In this document: positions 1 through 9,047 of the stretch, in pieces
Position numbering within the stretch: the first letter of the stretch is position 1
Layout: each line of letters opens with the position of its first letter
Assembly: GCA_049999765.1 (NCBI GenBank)
Contig: JBNGIQ010009388.1
Coordinates: 114,054 to 150,118, forward strand
Direction: 5' to 3'
DNA from: Phaeoceros laevis
Taxonomy: Eukaryota > Anthocerotophyta > Anthocerotopsida > Notothyladales
Length of the DNA stretch: 36,065 bases
The notes under the pieces: model-generated
The model's input: only the letters and a program-made list of their open reading frames with translations
Told to the model about the DNA's origin: nothing
The model's database searches: none
Translations under genes and position numbers: made by a program

Positions 1-900
1 CCTAAAAGTATATTCTAGAAATTTTATTTGTAGAATATGAGTACAGGCTTGTGTTTCGGGACTGAAATTAGTGAATAATATGCCTTCTGTAGCCAGAAAA
101 AATGGACTTCAAATATTTCAAATAATTACGTATGATTTTGTTCAAGAGTTTTTTTGGGGGAGTCATGCTTTTTCATAAAACATAGATTATGCACTTTCAC
201 TTGCTCATAAGATTCTCAATGCGACTAGAAAATAAGAAAAATGCACTAGAAAACGAGTAAGTAAAAAACATACTCATCAAAGTAAAGTTATAGGAGTTCG
301 TGACATTCTGTTATCCAATCTCTTTAACCCTTAAGTGCTGAACTCTACCAATTGGTAGAGTTCGGCATCTAAAGCTGTTCCTAACATGTGGGAGTGTCAA
401 CCAACAATAAAACATAGTCAATATATATATGGCTAGAATCCTCTCCTTCACCTCTCTCCAAATCTGCAATCAAATCTCAGATCGGATCTCCACAGCTCCC
501 ACCATGCCTTCCCGAATCCTTGACTAGGGCTCTAACCCGAGTTTAGAGTTGAGTTTAGATATCCAGACCCGGCTTCTGCTCCTCACGCCCATGAGGTAAA
601 CTCCTTCCCGAGCCTGCATGTGTCGCTTGGGCCTAGGCTCGGTAAAGTGGTATGGTTTTAAAAAATTGGTTTGGTTCTTGCCTCCTTCTCTACGCGGTAC
701 TCAAGTGTTATCGCGCTCGCGCCGTACTCAAGCGTTATGGCGAGCGCGATGGCGCGCATGTGGAAAAGTAAACTCACGGTTGGGAATAGGTTTGGTAAGT
801 AAGGGGTGAGCGCCATGGAACCATGATGAACATAATGAACCCGGCACACATCTCATAAAAAACGTCGATAAGGTGCACGTTTGGTTTCGGACGAAACGCC
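1..900. other. Non-coding spacer
   Basis: AT-rich to about 480, then mixed composition. Short open frames near 618-849 occur on both strands over the same bases and show no family resemblance. Apart from the palindrome at 340-363 I see nothing functional. Confidence 0.6.
340..363. repeat. Perfect 24-bp palindrome
   Basis: The 12 bases GAACTCTACCAA are followed at once by their exact reverse complement, with no spacer. It lies in AT-rich spacer and could extrude as a cruciform or be a dimeric protein site. No gene lies nearby, so no role is assigned. Confidence 0.85.
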
Positions 901-1140
901 CCGTCCTTTAAGGGTAGTAGCAGTAGTAGTGAGGTGCCGCGCTATACCGACTCCACAAGGGGATCGAGCACCCGTCCTTTAAGGGTAGTAGCAGTAGTAG
1001 TGAGGTGCCGCGCTATACCGACTCCACAAGGGGATCGAGCACGCCGCCATGTCTGTGTCCTTTAAGGGTAGTAGTAGTAGTAGTGAGGTGCCGCGCTATA
1101 CCGACTCCACAAGGGGATCGAGCACGCCGCCATGTCTGTG
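901..1140. repeat. Tandem repeat, about 71-85 bp unit, 3 copies
   Basis: Three head-to-tail copies start near 901, 972 and 1058. Each begins CGTCCTTTAAGGGTAG or a close variant, passes through a GTAGTAG-rich stretch, and ends TCCACAAGGGGATCGAGCAC. Copies 2 and 3 carry an extra GCCGCCATGTCTGT at the end, so copy 3 probably arose from copy 2. The copies are nearly identical, which suggests recent expansion. Confidence 0.9.
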
Positions 1141-1275
1141 ACATGACTCGACATGCCAACTATGACTCGACATGCCAACTATGACGGTTAAGCTATGTCA
1201 TGTTAGTTACTAGATNNNNNNNNNNTGCCAACTATGACGGTTAAGCTATGTCATGTTAGTTACTAGATTTCATTG
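1141..1275. repeat. Direct repeat flanking a 10-N gap
   Basis: A segment containing TGCCAACTATGACGGTTAAG and TGTTAGTTACTAGATT ends at the gap 1216-1225 and starts again right after it. The short motif ACTCGACATGCCAACTATG is also doubled at 1146-1185. The gap therefore sits inside a tandem repeat, and the true copy number may differ. Confidence 0.8.
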
Positions 1276-2640
1276 TAGATTTCACTGTAGATTTCGGGTT
1301 TTTGAAAACCAATTGATAATCTAAGAGCACACTGCCCTGAGTGGGTATTGAACTCCGGCCACCCCTGTGGGGGGCGTGGTTCTTTACCATTTGAATGTCC
1401 CCAAAGGGACGACACAACGCTTCTAACTCTCACAACCTATTGAGCTTGCTATGTGTTCACTTTTCCTACAAATTTCTACACAATATTCGGATTCTTTGGT
1501 AGAACGTATTCAAGGGCTCAAAGGTGTTTAGTTTGTAAAGAAGAAGCTTTATTACTACACACAACGTAACTCTACTACTTCTTACTAGTAGTTTTCTGAA
1601 GCTTGCACTTGAGCCACTTGTGCTTGCGCTTCGGCATGGAACTATTTTCTGAGTGGCACGTCATTTCTTCACGTGTGGTACGCAATAACTAATCAATCAC
1701 TTGAAATATACTTCTTCTTCGGTGTACCCCTAGAGCAACTTTAGGATATATTGCTGCAAAATGCCTAACGCGCAGTTAACATATTTGTTGAAAAATGTGA
1801 AATAAGTTTTTGACAATATGTACTACTAATGGCAAACTACTAGTAGCCAAATTGTACATGTGGCGCACTACCACACATACGTGCTAACAACATCCTCCAA
1901 TACTAATTTCCCTTCCTACATGCATGATTAAGCCTTAAGGTAATGGCGGACTATTAAGAAACAGCAAACAGTTCCATTCCGGCCACCGTATGCTAAATCA
2001 AGCCCTCCTACTAGCAGTACTTAGTTACTCCACTTAGGCACTAGCATAGCGTCAGCCGATCTAGTTGTTCGATCGTCGGGGCCCATGTGTCAACATGGCC
2101 TAACGTCCTTCACTCATGGCGGTCCGACTTCTCCCGGCCACTTCCACCATAGCCAAGTGTCGTGACTTGGACAACCACAACAATATATTACAATCTCTCA
2201 TCTTTCCACAGTCTACAGTCTACAGGGTATCCATACGCTTGACAATATTCCGGACCTAGTTTTCAAGCTAGGCAGATAGGCTCGGCCTCCTAACTCCTAA
2301 CATACCCACCGCCACCATGGCTAGCCGTCCGCGACCCAGGGCAACTTCCCTAAACGGCCCTGCAATCAGCTAACTAGCTTGGACTTTATGTTTTTTGTAT
2401 CTACATTTGTCTAAAATGCTTATCCAAGAACCATAAGATCACTGCAACAAGGTTCAGGATTTGCCCCAACTCAAACCTATGAGCTTGATGTGGTAAGGAC
2501 TTTTCAAGCCCTTCTTGATAATTTGTCACTACTCAATAAAGAAGATCTAAAGGAAGGAAAGGTGACTTCTTGTTTTATTCTCCCATAAATAGTTCTGGCT
2601 AAGGATGGTCCTCCTAGGTAGTGTATAGTGCATGTCCAAG
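1276..2640. other. Non-coding spacer
   Basis: No open frame of interest and no recognisable gene. A B-box-like string (GAGTTCAATACCC on the minus strand near 1340-1353) is the only RNA polymerase III-like hint, and it does not fold as a tRNA. Confidence 0.5.
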
Positions 2641-2642
2641 AG

Positions 2643-2836
2643 CAAGAGGAGGATGATAGTAGAAAGTGGGCATATACCCATAAATAATACTTTTATCAGG
2701 AATGCAAAGAAACGAGGTGAAGTGAAATGAAGTGATTTATTACTTCTAATGTATCACACGTCACGCAGACATCATCACGCGAGTGAGAGGAGGATGATAG
2801 TAGAGGGTGGGCATACAATTATGAATAATATACTTT
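2643..2836. repeat. Direct repeat B (two copies about 50 bp)
   Basis: AGAGGAGGATGATAGTAG followed by GTGGGCATA and an AATAATA(TA)CTTTTAT tract occurs at about 2645-2695 and again at about 2786-2836. The first copy of repeat A lies between them, so the two repeats interleave. Confidence 0.75.
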
Positions 2837-3232
2837 TATTCAGTAACTAGTATATGGCCGGTCGAATTCGACGCCAATCACCCGTCCCTCCATTCCCTCC
2901 ATTCCTTCCATTCCATCCATTCCATCCATCCCATCCATCCAGCCCATCCATCCCATGCATCCCATCCATCCCATCCATCCCATTCACGGAAATAAACCCT
3001 TAAAATTAAACCCATAAACCGTTAGAAATTTTAAACAATTTGAACCAAAAGCATGTCACGGACAAACTCACAAACGCATCCCCCATACAACACATAGAGA
3101 GAGCATGTAACACACAAACACACACTCTCTCTCCCTACTTTTTTATAATATAAGATGCAAAGAAACGAGGTGAAGTGAAATGAAGTGATTTATTGCTTTT
3201 AATGTGTCACACGTCACGGAGACATTAGCACG
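2702..3232. repeat. Direct repeat A (two copies about 79 bp)
   Basis: ATGCAAAGAAACGAGGTGAA and the following bases occur at 2702-2780 and again at 3154-3232 with a few substitutions (for example TTATTACTTC versus TTATTGCTTT). The spacing is 452 bp. The copies could be ends of an old element or a segmental duplication. No coding sequence lies between them. Confidence 0.8.
2882..2986. repeat. CCATN-type microsatellite
   Basis: About 20 imperfect units of (T)CCAT(T/C)CC give a pyrimidine-biased tract with little sequence complexity. Length is likely to vary between individuals. Confidence 0.9.
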
Positions 3233-3402
3233 CCCCAGATATAAAGATTTAAGGTATAAAGCAAGTAAAAGATTTAAGGTACAAGGTGTATTGTATCTAC
3301 GCATACTTTTCTATAGATAGGGTAATGCTATTGAATTAAAGTATAGTGTTCTTTGCTATTGAGCATTATGAGGTGTCACTAAATCATTATCAAGGTAAGA
3401 TC

Positions 3403-4043
3403 CAGGGTTTCTGGGAAATTACGTTTGGGGGCCAAAGAAACGCGTATTTACGTGACGTGCGTTTCGGAAACGTACCGATGACGTTCCCAATAGGATTTAA
3501 AAAAACTTATTTTGAGTTATTTGTTAAATAAATAACTAAAAAGTAAAACGAAAGTTAGCCGCAGGTAACACGAGGACTTCCCGTTAGCGTAATGCCGCGA
3601 GTAGTTAACGCAACTTGCCGTTTGGCAAAGTGATAGCGGCAGCTTGCCGTTTGGCGACCATGCCCTGCCACGACACTGCCGTTTGGCAGCCATGCCTCCA
3701 AAATCGCCACTGTGCAAACAATTCCTTTGCTCTAATTGCCAGCAATCCTTCATGGGTGAGGAGAACCATTTGAATTGATGGCTTTAGCTGCTGCTAGCAC
3801 TACAATAGAGGGTGAGACTTGCAGCCAGAATCAGGCCGGGCGCGGCGAAGGATCGGCCACGGCAAGGCTGCAGCACGGTGGGGCGCGGCCTCAAGCCGTC
3901 AGGGCGGCAGGCAGGCAGGCTCGGCCTCAAGGCGGCAGGCAGGCATGCTCAAGGCGGGAACTTGGTTTTCGGGAACGTTTCCCGAAACAGAAAGGACACG
4001 TTCCCGATGGACGGGAACCCGTTCCCGTCCGGCAGAAACCCTG
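3403..4043. mobile_element. Non-autonomous hAT-like DNA transposon (641 bp)
   Basis: The element has perfect 11-bp terminal inverted repeats, CAGGGTTTCTG at 3403-3413 and CAGAAACCCTG at 4033-4043. It is flanked on both sides by the identical 8-bp direct repeat GTAAGATC (3395-3402 and 4044-4051). An 8-bp target duplication with CAGGG termini is the signature of the hAT superfamily. Near the ends are several GGGAACG/CGTTCCC motifs, like the subterminal repeats bound by hAT transposases. The interior has TTGCCGTTTGGC repeats (about 3606-3690) and a GGCAGGCAGGC-rich stretch (about 3903-3945). No transposase domain is visible, so it must have been moved in trans. The intact target duplication points to a fairly young insertion. 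Confidence 0.88.
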
Positions 4044-4060
4044 GTAAGATCCTTTTTAAG

Positions 4061-4160
4061 NNNNNNNNNNNNNNNNNNNNNNNNNNNNNNNNNNNNNNNN
4101 NNNNNNNNNNNNNNNNNNNNNNNNNNNNNNNNNNNNNNNNNNNNNNNNNNNNNNNNNNNN
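4061..4160. other. Assembly gap (100 N)
   Basis: Exactly 100 unknown bases start 9 bp after the hAT target duplication. This is a conventional scaffold-gap length, so the real size is unknown. Confidence 0.99.
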
Positions 4161-4965
4161 AATAATTTACAATTGAGGATGATAGTTAACATGATGTAAG
4201 GGCTTCACAAGATGGAAAGAGGCATGTAAGAAAAAGCATGCCACAGTTACAAAGAATACAAGAAAAAAGAAAAAACATGTCATCCAAAAAAGAAAGAAAA
4301 AAAAGCATGAATTAATGCAGAGATAGTATTAAAAAAGTGATGAATTAATGCAGAGATAGTGTTAGAAAATAATATCAATATTGATTAACAGCTTACAATA
4401 CTCCTGAAAGAATAATATATTATTGTCACACCAAAATACATAGTATAATTGAATAAATAATGCACCATCCTCTTAATGTTCACTTGAATGTACTTTTTTC
4501 ATATTGTTATGCTAACAAAAAATTATTGATGCTGAAATTTATTAATATCCTTTTTATCATGTTTTGACTTTGAATTAGGCTTATTTCATCACAGTTCTCG
4601 GAATGACTTTGCGAGCGGGTGCCCAAATCCAGAGCAAGGGGACCTTACACAGAACCATCTAACCTCCTCAAAACAAACACACACACACTCCCACTCCTCA
4701 AAGCCTTCAACACTACTTCAACACTTATTCATCTCTATTTTACGTGCTTATTTACACTTGTTTGAAATAGTGACATATGAGTATTGATTCAATGTGACAT
4801 TGAAATAATATTGAAGTGGCATTCACTCAACCTAAAACATAGCATTGAAACAATATTGTTTAAATTCCCCACAGTGTGCACTATGGAATTTAACGTGTGC
4901 CAAGTTAAAGACAAGGGGATAATGTTTCTATAGAAGAGAGGGGATTTTGGAATCCTAAGTGGGCG
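4161..4965. other. AT-rich spacer
   Basis: Non-coding, with A-rich runs near 4255-4305 and a short doubled motif (GATGAATTAATGCAGAGATAGT, first copy near 4305, second near 4338). No gene seen. Confidence 0.6.
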
Positions 4966-4969
4966 TATT

Positions 4970-5190
4970 GTACTCCTCCTGGGTCAATGATGCTCTAGTA
5001 GGGTGCTCTAGTAGGGGGCCCAAATGTACTACTCCTGGGTCAATGATGCTCTAGTAGGGGGCCCAAATGTACTACTCCTGGGTCAATGATGCTGTAGTAG
5101 GGGCCCAAATGTACTCCTAGGTCAATGATGCTCTAGTAGGGGCCCAAATGTACTCCTCGTGGGTCAATGATGCTCTGGTAGGGGGCCAGT
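4970..5190. repeat. Tandem repeat, about 40-56 bp unit, about 5 copies
   Basis: Units built on GGGTCAATGATGCTCTAGTA followed by GGGGCCCAAATGTACT and a CTCCT tail repeat head to tail. The first copy has an internal doubling of GTGCTCTAGTAGG. Later copies differ by a few bases and small deletions. There is no coding potential. Confidence 0.9.
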
Positions 5191-5244
5191 TTGAAGGCTA
5201 GCTAGCTAGCTAAAACAAGGTCGGGCAAGTAGGCGGCGGTGCCA

Positions 5245-5400
5245 CTTTTTGTAAGGACCCTTTATAAGACCGATACTAACTATGTAATGCAAGTCTTGGT
5301 AGGAAGGACCCTTTATAAGCCTAATACTAACTACACGCTAAAAAAAAAGACTAATACTAACTATCTTAAGGGAAGTCTTTACCTTTTTGGAAGGACCTTC
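5245..5400. repeat. Short imperfect tandem repeat
   Basis: AAGGACCCTTTATAAG followed by (A/C)C(G/T)(A/C)TACTAACTA occurs twice (near 5256 and 5308), with a third partial TAATACTAACTA near 5352 and a further GGAAGGACC near 5390. The copies lie just outside the MITE that follows. Confidence 0.65.
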
Positions 5401-5429
5401 GTGAGAATAGGCAAGCCGCAGATTAGGCA

Positions 5430-5892
5430 TAGGAGACGACAAGTTTTCAAATCTAGAATAGCCAAGAAGGAAGGTTGGAATCATTCCAGGGCTCCAATAA
5501 GAGCGGTTTCGCATGACGACGGTTCCGGCTCCTGTAGCCGCTCCGCGACAAAAAAATGTAGGGGGTGGTGACCGGTGGTCCCTAAATAAGACTCATGTAG
5601 CGGGTTCCTCAAAACCCGTGGGGGGTGGTTTGTTTTTTTTTTGGTGGGTCTACAATGTTCCGGTTCCGGTATAGCGCTCTCCACTAATGAGCGCGACGTG
5701 CTGTTTTCCTTTACCAATCAGCGCGACTTATCACTTTCTTTTCGTCCAGTTCATGCGCATGTCCGGGCTCTGGTTCCGGGAAAAGACCCGGAACCGGATC
5801 CGTCACCATGCGAAACCGCTCTTATTGAAGCCCTGGAATGATTCCAACCTTCCTTCTTGGCTATTCTAGATTTGAAAACATGTCGTCTCCTA
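5430..5892. mobile_element. MITE with about 103-bp terminal inverted repeats
   Basis: Bases 5430-5532 are repeated in inverse orientation at 5790-5892 with about six mismatches. The repeats begin TAGGAGACGAC and include CTAGAATAGCCAAGAAGGAA and GAGCGGTTTCGCATG. The total length is 463 bp with no transposase. Long inverted repeats on a short element fit a Mutator-like (MULE) MITE or foldback element. I found no clear 9-bp or TA target duplication at the edges, so the superfamily is open and the true termini could lie a few bases further out. Confidence 0.85.
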
Positions 5893-6214
5893 CAGGGCAG
5901 GGAAGTAGAGAATGAATCCCTCCAACCTATGGCTGGCAGGTAGGTTCTTGTTAGTGAGTGGTGGTGCAGAATAGCAGTAGTTTATCAACCGGAAGATCTT
6001 GGTAACCTACTATCCTGCCTAACGACTAAGCTTGAAATGCCCTTGAGGGCTGATGAAGTAAAACATCATTTCGCGCGAAAAAATAGCCTCCAAGGGAGAG
6101 ACTATTCGGATAGTCGGCCCACTACAACACAAATGCCATGTTGTTGGTGAGTAGAGTGGACATGGCTCATAAGAGATGAACCAAGCAAGAATAATAGACC
6201 TGTAGATTAGTAGG
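5893..6214. other. Spacer downstream of the SABATH gene
   Basis: No gene is visible. Because the SABATH gene reads leftward, this stretch should contain its 3' untranslated region and polyadenylation region. I could not pick the cleavage site. Confidence 0.5.
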
Positions 6215-7803
6215 TCATTTGCAAGCTAGGACAGCAACAATCACAGCGTGATGCAACCTATCGATCAATTCAATCGCGCGCTGTGCCGCAATGGCGGCCA
6301 TTCTGGAGAACAAGGCATCGGTGTGATCTGGCCCCAGCTGCTCCTGCACAAGGCTGTTGACAACAGATCTGATAATGTTACACCCGCTGCTGGCAAAGCT
6401 GTGGGGGTCCGCTCTGAGCAAACTTTCGGGGCCGAAGGGATTGATCTCGCCGTGGTATTCCAGGCGCTTCACCTCCCAGCGGTCCGAGCTCTGGATCCTG
6501 GAATTGGCGTCCTCCACGGCCTCTCTCACCTCGTCCAGAGTGGGGAAGTACATGGGCATGTTGAATGCATCTCGGTCGGCGGCATCAAGCTTGCCCTGCG
6601 CAATTATGCCATATGCATATGCATGCACGCGCAAGTTGTTCAGACCTAGCTAGCAAAGAACATCTCCAGGGACGACGATCAAGACTTGTGAGCCCTAGCT
6701 CACCCGGTCACTCACCTCTTCCACCAGCTCGTTCCAGGCGTCCTCAAACACTTGTCCGAAGGGAGGTAACCAGTCGGGCTTGGCACGGGTGCGCTCCTGC
6801 TTGGCCGCGAGCTCCAGCATCAACAGACCGCCTGTGGCCACCTCGGCCGCTCTGAGCACAAGGAAGCCGCTCAAGTCCCTCACGAATTGCCGCGCGTACT
6901 CCCTCTCCACCTGCGGGCTGCCGCGAGCTCCCGGCAGCCATAGCCCGCCGCGATTGAAAGCAGGGGACGTCCTGTCGCACACCGCCGGCGGAATCTGCAA
7001 TTGCGCAATTATAGGTCTCGATCAGCAGCTCAGCCTCCACGACACTCCCTCCCTCCAATGGCAGTCATCGAATCATAGGACTTCACAACGCACGCCATTT
7101 TTTTTTTCCTGACCTGGGAAATCCAGTGCACCGCAAACACGGCCATCACCACATGCAGCATCTTGCTAGGGAAGAGCTTCTTGTAGAAGGTCCCCGGCAC
7201 GCCGGCCGCAACCAAGCCGGGCCTGTTCCACAGCAGCTGCTCCTCCCCCGGGCCGGAGGCGCCTCCCGCCTGTAGGCTCTCCGGCGGATTGAGCAGCCGG
7301 AACAGGCTGTTGAAGTCGTTGCTCGGCAGGTCGGAGAAGAAGGCCATAGCCGGAGGGACGCCGCTGCCGGAGGCGGCGTACCGCCTGCTCACATCGTCGT
7401 AGACGGCGCAGACGTTGGCGATGGTGTTGATGCCGCTGGAGCACCCCAGATCCGCCAGGAACAGCAGCTGGCCATGGCCGGCACCGGCACGATCCGGCGC
7501 CGGCCAGGTCTCCAGCCGCACCTTGCCGATTTCCTCCGCGAACACGGGCCTCGCTGCCGCGTTGAACAGGAAGGCCTGCACTGACGAGTTGCGATGGTAG
7601 CTCCAGGGGTTGTCCTCGGTGCCTTCCGCCATCGCCAGGGTAGACGCAACCGGCACAAAGCGGCCGCCATGATTCTTCTTGACGTCGGCGTGCGCAGGTG
7701 CTAGCTTGGAATTCTTACCATCGTTGTCAGACTGGTGGCCTCCGGGGAGGCCACCATTGCCATTGGCGTGGCCGCTCTTCGTGTTTCCCTCCGCGTCCAC
7801 CAT
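6215..7803 (-). CDS. SABATH-family carboxyl methyltransferase, 3 exons, 449 aa
   Basis: Exons (minus strand): 7803-7114, 6994-6716, 6595-6215; both introns are GT-AG and phase 0. SABATH enzymes transfer methyl from S-adenosylmethionine to carboxyl groups of small acids such as salicylate, jasmonate, IAA or gibberellin. Visible motifs are SYHRNSSVQ (residues 68-76; Gln76 matches the substrate-carboxylate Gln), the AdoMet loop ADLGCSSG (117-124), FFSDLPSNDFNSLF (155-168), FYKKLFPS (206-213) and VHWISQ (225-230; the Trp is the family's carboxylate contact). Exon 2 starts IPPAVCDRTSPAFNRGG, as expected after LSQ in this family. Exon 3 has FNMPMYFPT. The first ~50 residues are an extra low-complexity extension over the usual 350-400 aa. 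The start at 7803 has a good context (GAAATGG); the upstream in-frame ATG at 7977 is possible but adds sequence with no family match. The substrate cannot be read from sequence. Confidence 0.88.
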
Positions 7804-8025
7804 TTCGATCCAGAGTGTGCACAGCCGCTTCTTCCAACGCTCAACTATATTTGCACATCGGAAATGTCGTTCGCTGGCTCCCCGGATAAATAGGTCCGCA
7901 GAAAGACCGTCTCGAGAGTGGAACTTGCAGCCGCAGCGTTTCAGCTGTCCTCGGTTGTCCCTTGCGAAAGCGAACAAGGCTTATTACCGATGTCAACACC
8001 GATATTCGTCTCCCTCGATCACCAG

Positions 8026-8035
8026 GCCACGTGGC
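8026..8035. promoter_or_regulatory. Palindromic G-box upstream of the SABATH gene
   Basis: GCCACGTGGC is a perfect 10-bp palindrome containing the CACGTG G-box core, about 225 bp upstream of the SABATH start codon. G-boxes bind plant bZIP and bHLH factors in hormone, light and stress responses. The position fits a promoter element, but function is inferred from the motif alone. Confidence 0.45.
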
Positions 8036-8210
8036 AGTTCACATGCCAGCTTCACCGGCACGACGTACGCACATTGGTCGGAGGCTACGCACAGGAGTCT
8101 CTAATAATCCCAGGCGATAGTCCTGGTACCTCCAGTCTCCAGACAAAAAAATCTGTTTTCTAATCAGTATAATGTATAACTAATAGAGCTACATGGCACA
8201 TGCTATGGCC

Positions 8211-8310
8211 NNNNNNNNNNNNNNNNNNNNNNNNNNNNNNNNNNNNNNNNNNNNNNNNNNNNNNNNNNNNNNNNNNNNNNNNNNNNNNNNNNNNNNNNNN
8301 NNNNNNNNNN
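8211..8310. other. Assembly gap (100 N)
   Basis: A 100-N scaffold gap lies upstream of the SABATH gene; open frames running through it are artefacts. Confidence 0.99.
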
Positions 8311-8690
8311 GGCATCCGAAGATACGACGCGCGCGAGAGAGGAGGAGGTGGGGCCGTGCACGGCCTCATCAACGTTCCTCCACATCATTAGGACTTCGGA
8401 ACTGGTAGCCTGGTACACCATAATCACCGTGAGATAAATTAATTCATTTGTCGTGGATAATTATTCATGATTGTGGATGTGTGATACACTTGGGCTATTC
8501 CCGAGGCTTATTATTTAATCAGGGCCGACTGTAGTAGACTGCAGTACACACAAGTCTACTCCTGCCGGGAATCTGGGATTCCTTCTCCTCGGATACGTGT
8601 GTGTGTCACCCCTACTGGGTATTTTTTTGGTGACAGACGTGTCTCACAAGCTTCCAAAAGTGCGCAGAGACTTTGCAACCAGGGAATACA

Positions 8691-8762
8691 AGCTCCCGGC
8701 GAGGATCGAACTCGCGACCTTTCGCTTACGAAGCGAACGCACTACCACTGTGCTACGGAAGC
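8691..8762 (-). tRNA. tRNA-Thr (anticodon CGT), or tRNA-derived SINE head
   Basis: Read on the minus strand, 72 bases fold as a complete cloverleaf. The 7-bp acceptor stem is GCTTCCG/CGGGAGC with one G-T wobble, the D arm is GCAC-AGTGGTA-GTGC, and the anticodon arm is TTCGC-TTCGTAA-GCGAA with anticodon CGT. The variable loop has 5 nt and the T arm is GCGAG-TTCGATC-CTCGC. There is no intron, and CCA is not encoded, as in nuclear genes. The first T4 stretch lies about 32 nt past the 3' end (8659-8656), farther than usual for a Pol III terminator, and an A7 run follows at 8628-8622. A tRNA head, short body and A-tail is also SINE layout. No target duplication was seen, so a functional tRNA stays the first choice. 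Confidence 0.8.
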
Positions 8763-9047
8763 AAGTACAAATAGACTGTTGCATTTTAAACTATCTCACA
8801 ATTTACTCGCGCGGTTACGTGTTCCCGAACCTGGATGCTGTTGGTCGCCAACTGCGTGGTGTTCAAATTAATAAGTTGCACTTGGTCGCCAACTGCGTGG
8901 TGTTAGAATTAATAGGTGCTCACTGTTAATTAAGTTGCACCTGAACGAACTGTATTCTACAATAGTGTTCTCAGAAATGGTTGAGATGACTAACGCCGGG
9001 GAGGAAGCTTAATCCACCGAGTCTCGCCAAAAAAGCTACCCACTACA

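Noticed and set aside
1330-1415. Possible second tRNA or SINE on the minus strand (GAGTTCAATACCC)
   Set aside because: Only a B-box-like string is present; acceptor and T stems do not pair.
3812-4199. Open frames of 97-126 aa near the first large gap
   Set aside because: They run through the 100-N gap and the hAT element interior, and have no domain.
7030-7113. Extension of SABATH exon 1 past SQ (VRKKKMACVV and onward)
   Set aside because: This is intron 1 read through; splicing at 7113/6995 restores the family sequence IPPAVCDRTSPAF.
8160-8427. Open frames across the gap at 8211-8310
   Set aside because: Most of each predicted protein is unknown sequence from the N run.
8599-8871. 90-aa open frame on the plus strand containing PGEDRTRDLSLTKR
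   Set aside because: It is the antisense translation of the tRNA-Thr cloverleaf, a known false-gene pattern.
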